A stretch of 64,000 nt of DNA from Tannerellaceae bacterium (GCA_021201295.1 JAJQFE010000033.1:50901-114900), one strand, 5' to 3'; numbered from the stretch's first letter, positions 52,991 to 62,480 are shown. Numbers and translations are program-made. Notes: generated from the sequence alone by a model not told the origin.

Positions 52991-55312
52991 TTATAATCTG
53001 TTGATCTCTTCTTTTGCGGAAGATTTTCCTCTATACTTTGCTTTTTGTTGATTAAACCGATAGATTACATCCACCGAAAAATTCCATTCCGAGTACTGTT
53101 CCCTTTGGTGAAAACGAAAATTATTTATTTCTGCTACCTGTTCATAGGTTAATCCTCTGAGAATATCATTACATTTAAAACTCACACTTAGTTGATCCTT
53201 TAGAAAAGACTTTTGTAATCCGGCATCCAGTGAATGAAATGCTTCAGAGGTATAAATACGTTCATTTCCTCCGATATGAAAAAATAAATCCAGAGAAAAT
53301 AAATATCCATGGGGTAATCGGAAATAATTACCGGCTGAAATATATCCCATAGGATTATTATATTTCATAACAGTTCCCTCATACTCACTTTTAAAAAACG
53401 GCTTTATCACTCCTATCGTAACAGAGGGATCCCAGTATTCAAAAAATGTGTGCTGGTAATTTATATTTGCTTTTATAAAATCTGCTTTCCGGAAGTTATC
53501 CCAGGTGGAAACTATTTTGGAATGATCTGCTTCATATTCTTTAAATATAGAAGATATATAATCATTTGTCCGTGTATAACTGGTCCTGAAATTAATACCT
53601 CGGTATCCCGTCATCCATTCCAAAATATAAGAAGTCTGCGGGACCATTTGCGGATTCCCGATCTGATACATAAACTGATTTTGATAATAGGTCTGCCCAT
53701 TCAGGAAAGAGAGGGGCAGTCGCTCTGTTCTTGAAGTAAAAGTTAATGCATGGTTAAACGCATTTTTTCTGTAAGCTACCCGAAAAGAAGGGAATAATCT
53801 CCGGTATTTCCGGTCTATGTTATTTGTGTTTTTATAAAGATCCCTGTAGGTTGATTTTATCTGTTCATACCTTAATCCGGCATTAAGTGAAAGATGTTCA
53901 AAAGTGAACGTATAATCTATGAAACCAGCAAATTTATTTTCTTCATTGGTGAATTTCTGCTGCCCTACATAGACTGACTCTGTTAGTAAGTCTCCATAGC
54001 TGTCAATATAACTATAATTTACACCTCCTGTCCACAGATTATGTTCGTTCATTTGATAATCTATGACATACTCTCCCGCATAAATATTAACTTTACTGTC
54101 ACTATCCATACAGGTCGTTATTTTTTCATCGGTATAGATTTCTTCTACTATCTGATCCCTGGGATCCGTGTAGCGGACATAATCCACATTCAGATTAGAA
54201 ACAAGTTTTTCATTGATTGTTTGGTTATAAAATAAGTTTACCTGCAGATTATTTACTGCTGTTCCCAAATCACTGGTTCCTCTGAAATCCAGAAAAGGTT
54301 GGTTATTTGCATGGATATTATTCCATTCATTCACTTTTGCTTTTTGGTCTTTATAGGACCCATTCAGCTGTAACCCGACAATATGTGCCGGACTTATTTC
54401 ATAATTAAAATTTAATCTGTAATAATGTCTTTTTTCTTTTGGAGTCCGGTCTCTGTCTGTTACATACTTCCACAACGTATCCACTTGTGCCTCTTTGGTT
54501 ACATATTGAGTAGAATGGCCTTTATATTCATTAAAGTAATAGTAGGCTGAAGTTGATAAACCGCCCTTGGCATATGAAAGAGTCACGCTTTCATTATGAC
54601 TAAAATATTTACTTTGAACAGCACCACCCCGTACCTGTACGGAAATTCCTTCTTCTCTTCTTAAGGTGACAATCTTTATGACCGCATTGGTTTCCGCATC
54701 ATATCTGGCCCCCGGATTGGCAATCAATTCAATACTTTTAATATTTTCCACACTCAGATTATGTACTTCTTCTACATTCTGTACCTTTTTGGCATTGATA
54801 TAATAAACAGGGGTTCCGCTTCCAAAGACTTCTATAATTCCTTTATTATTGGTCAGACCTGGTATCTTAGTTAAGAGATCAGCTATCGAATGTTCCTTAG
54901 ATAAAATACTATTAGAAACATCTGTTAAAATAGAGCCATTCAGACTTTTGAACACTGGTTTGTTAGCTGTAACCACAAATTCTCCTAATTCCAGTGGGGA
55001 TTCATCAAGGATAATTGTTCCCAGATCATAGTTACCTCCGGAATGAAGATATTTAGTTTCATAACCAATAAAGCTAATTCTGAGGATAAAATTAGCTTTA
55101 CTGGCATGTTCTGTTTGAAGAATAAAGCAGCCATCCGTATTAGTAACAGTTCCATCAATAAACAGGGAATCCTGTGCAGACAGCAGGACTACATTGGCAA
55201 AAGCAATGTGGATTTCTGTCGCACTGATAATTTTCCCCGTAAAATTCTGAGCCATTGGTTTTAAAGGAAGTAGAAATAAACCCGTTAGGAGATAGAAAAT
55301 AAATTTATTCAT
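52991..55312 (-). CDS. Outer-membrane beta-barrel protein with carboxypeptidase-like and plug domains
   Basis: A 773-residue protein with signal peptide (FYLLTGLFLLPLKPMAQ), an N-terminal carboxypeptidase-regulatory-like beta domain (about 22-110), a plug-like domain (SIADLLTKIPGLTNNKGIIEVFGSG, in part; INAKKVQNVEEVHNLS) and a large barrel of the OMP_b-brl_3 (outer membrane protein beta-barrel) family ending VDVIYRFNQQKAKYRG. It sits between maturase and exporter in the peptide cluster, 7 nt before the exporter. I infer export, reuptake or immunity/receptor function for the peptide. No TonB box was identified with certainty. The frame is intact. Confidence 0.85.
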   Translation of the reverse strand: MNKFIFYLLTGLFLLPLKPMAQNFTGKIISATEIHIAFANVVLLSAQDSLFIDGTVTNTDGCFILQTEHASKANFILRISFIGYETKYLHSGGNYDLGTIILDESPLELGEFVVTANKPVFKSLNGSILTDVSNSILSKEHSIADLLTKIPGLTNNKGIIEVFGSGTPVYYINAKKVQNVEEVHNLSVENIKSIELIANPGARYDAETNAVIKIVTLRREEGISVQVRGGAVQSKYFSHNESVTLSYAKGGLSTSAYYYFNEYKGHSTQYVTKEAQVDTLWKYVTDRDRTPKEKRHYYRLNFNYEISPAHIVGLQLNGSYKDQKAKVNEWNNIHANNQPFLDFRGTSDLGTAVNNLQVNLFYNQTINEKLVSNLNVDYVRYTDPRDQIVEEIYTDEKITTCMDSDSKVNIYAGEYVIDYQMNEHNLWTGGVNYSYIDSYGDLLTESVYVGQQKFTNEENKFAGFIDYTFTFEHLSLNAGLRYEQIKSTYRDLYKNTNNIDRKYRRLFPSFRVAYRKNAFNHALTFTSRTERLPLSFLNGQTYYQNQFMYQIGNPQMVPQTSYILEWMTGYRGINFRTSYTRTNDYISSIFKEYEADHSKIVSTWDNFRKADFIKANINYQHTFFEYWDPSVTIGVIKPFFKSEYEGTVMKYNNPMGYISAGNYFRLPHGYLFSLDLFFHIGGNERIYTSEAFHSLDAGLQKSFLKDQLSVSFKCNDILRGLTYEQVAEINNFRFHQREQYSEWNFSVDVIYRFNQQKAKYRGKSSAKEEINRL

Positions 55313-55367
55313 TCTGCTTTTTCTTTTTAAGTTATATTAATCTGTCAAATTTCAAATGAAGTAAGAT

Positions 55368-56748
55368 CTATTCAATCCCTGCTTCTTTCATCTCTTTTTT
55401 GCAGAAAGAAACGACATCATATAAAGAACCTCCTTCATATATAGGACGCAACCTGCAATACTTTAGGTTACATAATGCCTGATCTTTGCAGTCCTTACAC
55501 TTAGGCAGATCCTGGGTTTTCAAACCTCCCCTAAACAAGTGGAGTGCCGGATCATTCCAGACATCCTTTAAGCTTCTGTTTAACAAGCTGGCTACCGGGT
55601 ATTCTTTTTTCCTCCGATTCCATAGATACAGGGATAAGCTGTTAAGGATGAATCCAGGGCTAATACGGAAAAAGCAGCGCTGCAAATAATATTATCTTTT
55701 TTATCTCTTATCTTTTTAATATCTTCTTCTGTAGAAGCTAATCCATGATTATCGGTTATTTCTATTTTCAGCAGATATTTTTCCTGTAGGATTTTAATCT
55801 TCTTTTTCACTTCCGGAATATTGAGGATCTCATCCATATATAAAGTTTTATTGTCAAGGGCCCTTCCTGATTCTTCAATGAAATTAATATTTAAGCTTTT
55901 TGCTTTTAATTGCAGAGCAAGTGGAACGATTTCTTCCAGTTCATGTTGATTGTGTTTATTTACAGTGAATGTGATTGTGAAACGGACTCCTTGTTCAGAC
56001 ATTATTTTCAGGTTATGCATAGTTTTGTTAAAAGATCCTTTTCCCCTGATAATATCATTTGTTTCCGGTGTTACACCATCCAGGGATATTCCTAAAAAAA
56101 CATTTGGCCTGATAAGGAGATCCCACCATTTATTTTTAAGGGAAAGAGTTGCATTGGAAAGAATGGCTACATGTAGCCGTTTAGCAGAAGCATAGTTCAC
56201 TATATCATATAATTCTTTTACTAAAAAGGCTTCCCCTCCCGTTATTTTGAGGAATCTGACCCTTAATTCTTCCATTTCATCCACCAGTGTGTAAAATCTT
56301 TCCAATGGAATTTTTTGTATTTTATCTTTAGCTGTTGAATTCCGGTAACAGTGGGGACAAGTTAAATTACATTTATTGGTGATCAGTAGATCAATTGCTT
56401 CCGGAGTATATTCACTGATTTGATCTTTAGGGAGGTTTTTATAAGGGTTGGAGACCTGAAAGGGTACATCTGATTCAATAAGTAAATCCGCAAAATCAGT
56501 CCGGCTATGGATAAGTTCCTGGATTGTCTGCAAATTGTGGGGTATATTTTTTTACTTAATAAATGCCCTATTTCACAGAGATTGGTGGCATTATGAAGAA
56601 AATAATTCAAAACAGTATAAAAGAATAAATTAATTTCAGAAGCTGTACTGCTATAAGTATCATAAATAGTATAATCTAAAAAAGAACGCCGTAAAACAAA
56701 TTTTTTATTTAATGTATATTTCCCAACAAAATAATTTTTTTGCTCCAT
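55368..56748 (-). pseudogene. Radical SAM/SPASM peptide maturase (two frameshifts as read)
   Basis: A reconstructed enzyme of about 460 residues. An N-terminal leader-recognition-like region of about 120 residues (MEQKNYFVGKYTLNKKFVLR) precedes the radical SAM core with cluster motif CNLTCPHC and the SAM-binding KITGGEAFL. The C-terminus is a SPASM domain with clustered Cys (AYPCIYGIGG, CKDCKDQALCNLKYC). It would modify the precursor peptides by radical chemistry. As read, coding A-runs at 56547-56553 (7 for 8) and 55605-55610 (6 for 7) break the frame. The start at 56748 lies just after a terminator hairpin that separates it from the precursor genes. Confidence 0.87.
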
Positions 56749-56771
56749 GATTTTTATTATTAAATTTATAG

Positions 56772-56805
56772 AAAAAGCGTAAGTGCCTTTTATTTGCACT
56801 TACGC
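56772..56805 (-). terminator. Terminator/attenuator between precursor genes and maturase
   Basis: GCGTAAGTGC (56777-56786) pairs perfectly with GCACTTACGC (56796-56805); on the minus strand a T5 run follows. It lies 15 nt after the last precursor stop and 24 nt before the maturase start, so it should keep precursor mRNA abundant while letting a fraction read through. Confidence 0.85.
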
Positions 56806-56819
56806 CTATGGATCATATT

Positions 56820-56977
56820 TTACCAGCTACTGTTGCAGCAGTTTTTGTCACCATATGTACTTTGCTGGTCACGAGCCATATCAGCCATCGCATTACCACT
56901 TCCACCTTTCAATTGATCCAGATCCATTTCTGTTAATTCATTTTCAAGTTCTTGTAATTTTTTTCTTCTGTTTTCAT
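56820..56977 (-). CDS. Double-glycine leader precursor peptide 1
   Basis: A short gene for a 52-residue peptide once the frame is joined. The leader is MKTEEKK then LQELENELTEMDLDQLKGG; the core begins SGNAMADMARDQQ and ends GDKNCCNSSW. GG at residues 25-26 is the expected cut site of the C39 exporter. The ATG at 56975-56977 is out of frame with the rest by one base at the A7 run (plus-strand T 56958-56964); A8 would join them. An in-frame stop upstream rules out a longer frame. A near copy lies upstream and the maturase downstream. It resembles the GG-Bacteroidetes natural-product precursors; the mature structure is unknown. Confidence 0.75.
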
Positions 56978-57098
56978 AATATATTTAAATTAAATTTTTT
57001 CCTACTCATATCGCTTTTCGGAAATCGCGTCAGGTATCCAACAGATTCAAATAGTATTTTTTTATCTGTTTTATTACCGGAATAGTCAAACTGTCTTT

Positions 57099-57253
57099 TT
57101 ACCAGCTATTGCAGCAATCTTCGCTACCTTTTGTTACCGGCTGGTTATGAGCTATATCAGCTCCTGCACTACCAGTACCACCTTTCAATTGATCCAGATC
57201 AAAATCTGTTAACTCACTCTCAAGTTCTTCGAGTTTTTTTCTTCTGTTTTCAT
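57099..57253 (-). CDS. Double-glycine leader precursor peptide 2
   Basis: A paralogue of precursor 1, first gene of the cluster. Joined, it is 51 residues: MKTEEKK, LEELESELTDFDLDQLKGG, then a core starting TGSAGADIAHNQ and ending GSEDCCNSW. The leader is nearly identical to that of precursor 1, while the core diverges except for the Cys-Cys-Asn-Ser...Trp end, the pattern expected when leader and modification site are under selection. The ATG (57251-57253) is again one base out of frame at an A7 run (57234-57240). Here the upstream frame is open for over 60 codons, but without family support. Confidence 0.75.
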
Positions 57254-58318
57254 AACTTGATTTAAATTTAGAATTTTCTTCTACTCGTCTCGTTTTTCGG
57301 AATCCACGCCAAATCCTGGGACTGGACCGAACTTTAAAATTTAATCCAGATGCATTTTGGGTATATTTGCAAATATTATTTTTCTTAAAAATCTGTGAGA
57401 AATATGTATCTCTTGGTAATTTTGTTAGTTTAAGTCTACCTGTTGTCTCTTGCTGCTATTTAGTTTGAGTCATAACTTTTAGCATAATAATTATAAGCTA
57501 CCGGAAAGAAAATGTGTTTATATATAGTATAGTACTACTGGAAGTGTTTTCATAAATAACAAAATAATTTTTATTAGACCGGAAGGTTCTTAAATCGAAA
57601 AACATAGTAAAATAATTTATCTATAAATAATAGGACTATATTTTATACAATATAAAAAATGTATTAAATAGTTTAATCTTTAAAATTAAATGTCAAAGGG
57701 GTTATTTTTATATTTATTATTTAGTTGTTTTATTTTAATTTTTTTAATAAAATATATATTAGATATTTTGTTAAATATAATTTTCCTCATGAATATTTTA
57801 GTTTGAATTTTTAATTACTTGTTTTTTAGATCTTTGTAAAATCCCTGATATAATCAGTCTTCTGCTGCGCTATTTTTACCGTGATAAAGGTAAATAGCTT
57901 CTTTTATATATACAACTGTTTATGTAAAATAGTCTTAATTTTTGAATAGTTTGTTATTGATATATAAATGTTTTATTAAGAGTTAAAATTAATAGTACTA
58001 TAGTTTCAGTAATAGGCTAAATAGGATAATAATTCACCTATGCTTTCCAATAGGTTAAAATAATGTGTTGAAGTAATAGGATAAAACCATTAAGCAGATT
58101 ATTGGGAGTAAAGGGTGTTAAGGTGGAGTCCTATTTTTGATTACACGTCGTACAGGCTGTTGATCGTTTTTCGATCTTACTTTATGATTCCCGGAGTTTT
58201 TATTCTAAGGATATCCATATCCGTTGGTGGAAACAGTTTAAAATCAGTTCCTCCAACTAAAGTATTTATTCTATATAATTGAGTGTTTACGTTATATGGA
58301 ATCTGTAAATTTATATAT
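57254..58318. other. AT-rich non-coding stretch upstream of the peptide cluster
   Basis: About 1 kb without a supported gene, strongly AT-rich from 57,480 to 58,060. The cluster promoter must lie near its low end; the best candidate is an imperfect -7 box (AATATTTG on the minus strand, about 57370-57380). I see no tRNA, no transposase remnant and no clear terminal repeats. Confidence 0.5.
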
Positions 58319-59059
58319 TTAATCTTCGATGATTGTATATTGTTCGTGTTCAATTTCTTCTCCTTCTGGTCCTGTTTCCACAGGAATAGACTTAACTGTG
58401 CTTCGTATCTTTATGTTTTTGAACCAGACAGTGGCATCTCCATGTTTGCCTTGTAAGCCGATAAATCCTTTGGTCGGTAGTTCGGCATAAGGCGTGGGCA
58501 ACCAGGCAGGGATCTCGCTTCCATCCGGGTTTTCCGTACCGGATGTCCATTTACTCATATTCATTTCATTCACTTTCTTTCCGTTCAGGATGACAGAAAT
58601 CCGTTGTCCGGTACAGCGAATACGCATGTGATTCCATTCGCCGGGTTTCTTAACTACGTTTTCCTGACGTGGCCCTAAATGCCCGTAGATCGCTCCACAG
58701 CGTTCATAAGGTTTGGCATCTGCCCATTTTTCGTAATGGTTATCTGCGATCTGTACTTCTACGGAGTTTGGTATCCAGTTCTCTGTGTCAGTACAGTAAA
58801 TAATTACTCCGCTATTGGTTCCCGGGTCGGTTTTGAATTCCAGGTCCAGTTCAAAGTTCTCATATTCTTCGTTGGTCCAGATCGCCTCATCTTTCATGGC
58901 TGTCAGCATTCCGTTGGTTTCACTCCAGGCTTCCGGGTCATACGTTGCTTTAGAGAGATCTTTTCCGAAAAGAGGCCGCCAGACATTTCTGGCAGATTCC
59001 TGGGCAGAGAGCGTCATTACCAGACTGCAAAATATAAAAACAGATAGGAAATGTTTCAT
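58319..59059 (-). CDS. DUF1080 (3-keto-glycoside hydrolase) family exported protein
   Basis: A 246-residue protein starting at ATG 59059 (MKHFLSVFIF), with a signal peptide ending LSAQ. The single DUF1080 domain (WRPLFGKDLSKATYD, NSGVIIYCTDTENW, VEVQIADNHYEKW, KKPGEWNHMRIRCTGQRISVILNG, KGFIGLQGKHGD) has a concanavalin-like fold. Relatives cleave 3-keto-glycosides. It has no adjacent oxidoreductase but could share substrate with the double-domain protein at 5470-8925. The last 25 residues are acidic and outside the domain. The frame is intact. Confidence 0.9.
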   Translation of the reverse strand: MKHFLSVFIFCSLVMTLSAQESARNVWRPLFGKDLSKATYDPEAWSETNGMLTAMKDEAIWTNEEYENFELDLEFKTDPGTNSGVIIYCTDTENWIPNSVEVQIADNHYEKWADAKPYERCGAIYGHLGPRQENVVKKPGEWNHMRIRCTGQRISVILNGKKVNEMNMSKWTSGTENPDGSEIPAWLPTPYAELPTKGFIGLQGKHGDATVWFKNIKIRSTVKSIPVETGPEGEEIEHEQYTIIED

Positions 59060-59177
59060 GTAGTATGGAATTTTAGTCATAGAAAACAGGTTCAAAGATA
59101 TTCATTAATTTCTTATATCCGTTTATTTTAGTTTTCCTTTTTCTATCGGGAAGCGGGAAAGTATGGAATAAACTCTT

Positions 59178-59185
59178 TATATTTG
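59178..59185 (+). promoter_or_regulatory. -7 box TATATTTG before the double ATPase gene
   Basis: A perfect TAnnTTTG box. Transcription would start near 59191, which leaves a leader of about 5 nt for the ATG at 59196 but 14 nt for that at 59205, favouring the latter. Confidence 0.5.
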
Positions 59186-59204
59186 TTGGGATAAAATGGA
59201 ATAC

Positions 59205-60650
59205 ATGCAGGAAAACATACCCTTAATTCGTATTATTCAGGCCGTTCCCCGGCTCCCTGAGCTCCGGTTTTCTTCTCCGGTAAACTGGGCGATAGAAGAA
59301 GGACAGCAATGGGCGGTGATTGGCCCGAATGGCAGTGGAAAAACCTTATTGGCTGACCTTCTCCAGCGTCGCTATGCACTGAAAGAAGGAGACGTAATAG
59401 TCAGGGGAAATGAAAAGATCAGTGAGTTAATAAAAAGTATTGCTTTTAAAGATATTTATTCCCTAGCTGATTACCAGAATTCCTATTACCAACAACGGTG
59501 GCATGCCACTGAAACGGATGAAATACCTACAGTAGAGGAACTTTTCCGTGAACATACCGGATCCGGAAACTTACAGGATTTGCTCTCTTTGTTTGGTGTG
59601 GAGGAGTTACTTCCTAAACGGCTGATTTTTCTTTCGAGTGGCGAGTTAAGAAAATTTCTGATTATCCGTGCCCTGCTTACCCGTCCCCGTATACTGATCT
59701 TGGATAATCCATTCATTGGCCTGGATGCCGGTTCCCGCGAAGTATTGATAGAGATGCTCAACCGGCTCACTTCCTTACAGGGGGTGCAGGTGATTCTACT
59801 CTTATCCAATCCGGAAGATATTCCGGAGATGATTACCCATGTGCTACCGGTACGGGACCTGTCCTGTTTTCCTGTTATGAGAAGAGGGGATTTCCTGACT
59901 GACCGGGTAATCCGTAAGGCTTTATTCCCTGTCATGGAGGAAGTAGTCTCTTTTCCGGTTTTGGATAAAGCCCCTTCCGGACATACAGTCACTTTCCGCA
60001 TGGAACAGGTCTCTATTCGGTATGGAAACCGTACGATCCTGAAAGAACTGGACTGGGAAGTGAAAAATGGGGAGAAATGGGCGTTGTCTGGCCCGAATGG
60101 GTCTGGTAAATCTACATTGTTGAGTTTGGTATATGCGGACAATCCGCAATCCTATGCCAATAAGATCTATTTGTTTGACCATAAACGGGGAACAGGAGAA
60201 AGTATCTGGGATATAAAGAAACGGATCGGATATGTGTCGCCGGAAATGCATTTATATTATAGGGAGAACGTGCCGGTATTACATATTGTCGGTTCCGGAT
60301 TTTTTGATTCCATTGGTTTGTATCGTTCCTGTAATGAGGAACAAAAAAGTGTGGCCCAGGAGTGGATGCGGGTCTTTGGCATTGAGCATCTGAAAGACCG
60401 TCTTTTCCTGACCCTTTCTTCCGGTGAACAACGGCTGGCACTCCTGGCAAGAGCATTTGTGAAAGATCCGGATCTGTTAGTACTGGATGAACCTTTACAT
60501 GGGCTGGATATCTGCCATAAGCAGCAAGTGGCTCATATCATCGGACAGTTTTGCGACCGGCCGGGAAAAACATTGGTATATGTCACCCATTATCCCTATG
60601 AGTTGCCGGCCTGTGTGGACAGACGGTATGAACTGGTCAAACAGGTATGA
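59205..60650 (+). CDS. ModF-like ABC ATPase with two nucleotide-binding domains
   Basis: A protein of about 481 residues with two complete ABC ATPase domains and no membrane segments. Domain 1 has Walker A GPNGSGKT, signature LSSGELRKF and Walker B ILILDNPF; domain 2 has GPNGSGKST, LSSGEQRLALLARA and LLVLDEPLHGLD. This is the ModF/PhrA arrangement, associated with molybdenum or photorepair in other bacteria, but its role here is unknown. The second ATG (59205) is preferred over 59196 because of the promoter position. Its stop overlaps the DUF6057 start (ATGA). Confidence 0.87.
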   Translation: MQENIPLIRIIQAVPRLPELRFSSPVNWAIEEGQQWAVIGPNGSGKTLLADLLQRRYALKEGDVIVRGNEKISELIKSIAFKDIYSLADYQNSYYQQRWHATETDEIPTVEELFREHTGSGNLQDLLSLFGVEELLPKRLIFLSSGELRKFLIIRALLTRPRILILDNPFIGLDAGSREVLIEMLNRLTSLQGVQVILLLSNPEDIPEMITHVLPVRDLSCFPVMRRGDFLTDRVIRKALFPVMEEVVSFPVLDKAPSGHTVTFRMEQVSIRYGNRTILKELDWEVKNGEKWALSGPNGSGKSTLLSLVYADNPQSYANKIYLFDHKRGTGESIWDIKKRIGYVSPEMHLYYRENVPVLHIVGSGFFDSIGLYRSCNEEQKSVAQEWMRVFGIEHLKDRLFLTLSSGEQRLALLARAFVKDPDLLVLDEPLHGLDICHKQQVAHIIGQFCDRPGKTLVYVTHYPYELPACVDRRYELVKQV

Positions 60651-62410
60651 ATATGAAAGCCGGCTTATATAAATATCTGCTATATGGATGTGTTGTGTGG
60701 GGAGTCTTATTTGGTTTCCTGCAATATACCAGTGAATACCATTTTTATCTGATTGAGCAACAGCAATTGTTCCTGTGGGACAGGTATTATTGGCTGGAAG
60801 AGTTAGTGGTGCCGGGTGGAATAGCTACGTTACTTGCAGAATTTCTGGTTCAGTTTTTTCTGCTGCCTTATGCGGGAGCAGCTATTACCGCTTTATTACT
60901 AACCAGCGCTGGGATAGGTACCGCTCTTCTTCTAAAAAAGATTGTATCTGCTAACCGGCTCTTTTTACTCTCCCTGTTGCCTGTTGTTTCTCTGTTATTG
61001 ATTCATCTGGATTTTAATTATCGGGTTAGCGGGACGGCGGGATACCTTCTTTTGCTGGTTGCCCTGAACCTGACTGTCCGGATCCATCGATATGGAATGC
61101 GGCTTCTGACTGCCGGTATACTGGCTGTGCTTCTTTTCTATGTGGCCGGACCTGTTTTCCTGTTATTTGCTGGTATGATGTTTTTATATGAATGCTGTAA
61201 CCGGACACCGCGTGGCTATGCTATGCTGTTAATCTGTGCAGAGGTTTTCTTATTGGGTATATGGGTAGTCTCTTTGTCCCGGATCGGTGAATTTAAGTTT
61301 ATTTTCCTGCCGGATGGGTATTATCATCCGAAGTTAGATCCTAAACCGGTGCTTTATTTTGCCTGGCTTGCGCTACCTATCCTGTTACTGTTGGCTTTCG
61401 GTATCCGTAACCGCAAGGGCCTGTCCGGAAAAATGGTTTGGGTATCTGCAGGAGCACAACTCCTTTTAGTAGCCGGATTAGCCGGGTGGGGGATCCGTAC
61501 CTATGGCGATGCCAGATCCTCCCGGGTGAAAAAGCTGGATTATTATGTCCGTACGGAACAGTGGGACCTGATTCTGAAGGAGTGTGAAGGAGAGCTTTCG
61601 AATTATTTATATATGTGTTACCTGAATATGGCTTTGGCACAGAAAGGGGAACTGGGAAACAGGATGTTCGCTTATGACCAGCGGGGAGCGTCAGGATTAA
61701 TTGTTCCATGGAATAAGACCCATACGGTTTCTATCCTGTTGAGTGATCTTTATTTTGTGGTAGGAGATATCGGGTTAGCTCAGCAAATGGCTTTTGAAGC
61801 GTATGTGGGTAGTTCCGGAAAAGGAAATCCGCGGATGTTGCAACGGCTGGTGGAAACGAATCTGATCTATGGAGAATACCGCGTGGCAGAGAAATATATA
61901 GCCCTTTTGGAAAAAAGCTGGGGATACGCCCGTTGGGCACAGGAAAAGCGAGGATTTTTATATCATGACGAAGCGGTAGCCAACGATTCTGTGTTATGGA
62001 AAAAGCGGCGGGATCTTCCCAAGGAGAATTTCCTCTCACAGATCTATGGAGTTACAGAAGACCTGTTTCGGCTGGCGGAGAATAATCCGTCAAACAGGAC
62101 TGCTATTGAATATGCAGGCGCTCTCTATCTGCTGAATAAGGAACATATGCCTTTCATAGAATTGCTGGAAACCTATTACGGAACGGAGGTGCTACCGGAG
62201 TTGCCTCTGCATTTCCAGGAGGCTGTTGTCTCTTTCTGGGAAAATGAACCGGCCCGGTGGGATGATTTCGGTGTATCCACACCTGTCCGGCAACGTTTTG
62301 TGGAATTTAAAAAGCAGGTATTAGCTAATCGTCATAATAGCGGGGCGTTACCTAATTTGCTGAGGCGTTCGTATGGAAATACCTACTGGTTTTATTTTAT
62401 GTTTAAATAA
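60647..62410 (+). CDS. DUF6057 family membrane protein
   Basis: A 587-residue protein (start 60647, or 60653 two codons later). The first 300 residues hold about nine membrane helices (LYKYLLYGCVVWGVLFGFL; LLLLVALNLTVRI; YVAGPVFLLFAGMMFLYEC). The remainder is soluble and helical with TPR-like character (YNLM-type repeats such as LNMALAQKGELGNRMFAY, DIGLAQQMAFEAYVG). This matches DUF6057 of Bacteroidales, whose function is unknown. It overlaps the upstream ATPase by 4 nt and is probably co-transcribed with the beta-propeller lipoprotein downstream. Confidence 0.75.
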   Translation: MNMKAGLYKYLLYGCVVWGVLFGFLQYTSEYHFYLIEQQQLFLWDRYYWLEELVVPGGIATLLAEFLVQFFLLPYAGAAITALLLTSAGIGTALLLKKIVSANRLFLLSLLPVVSLLLIHLDFNYRVSGTAGYLLLLVALNLTVRIHRYGMRLLTAGILAVLLFYVAGPVFLLFAGMMFLYECCNRTPRGYAMLLICAEVFLLGIWVVSLSRIGEFKFIFLPDGYYHPKLDPKPVLYFAWLALPILLLLAFGIRNRKGLSGKMVWVSAGAQLLLVAGLAGWGIRTYGDARSSRVKKLDYYVRTEQWDLILKECEGELSNYLYMCYLNMALAQKGELGNRMFAYDQRGASGLIVPWNKTHTVSILLSDLYFVVGDIGLAQQMAFEAYVGSSGKGNPRMLQRLVETNLIYGEYRVAEKYIALLEKSWGYARWAQEKRGFLYHDEAVANDSVLWKKRRDLPKENFLSQIYGVTEDLFRLAENNPSNRTAIEYAGALYLLNKEHMPFIELLETYYGTEVLPELPLHFQEAVVSFWENEPARWDDFGVSTPVRQRFVEFKKQVLANRHNSGALPNLLRRSYGNTYWFYFMFK

Positions 62411-62480
62411 TACATCTGGGGTAGATAGAAGAATTAAACTTTTATATTTAATCCACCCCGGCTATCATGAGAAACTGAAT

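Larger units (their letters stand above)
56820..57330 (-). repeat. Tandem duplication of precursor gene with its 5' leader
   Basis: The two precursor genes share not only coding sequence but about 75 nt of upstream sequence (both contain ATTTCCGAAAA/ATTCCGAAAA, then CGA..GAGTAG and AATTTAA-type blocks before the ATG). The unit is about 280 nt. The upstream identity is roughly 70 percent by eye. Confidence 0.7.

Noticed and set aside
50298..57253. Whole peptide cluster as a dead pseudogene locus
   Set aside because: Lesion types and density are the same as in unrelated genes elsewhere in the window, while the 2.3-kb barrel gene is intact, so decay specific to the cluster is not supported.
57254..57420. 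Long N-terminal extension of precursor 2 through an upstream open frame
   Set aside because: The frame is open but has no good start codon or family pattern, and the corresponding frame of precursor 1 has a stop just upstream.
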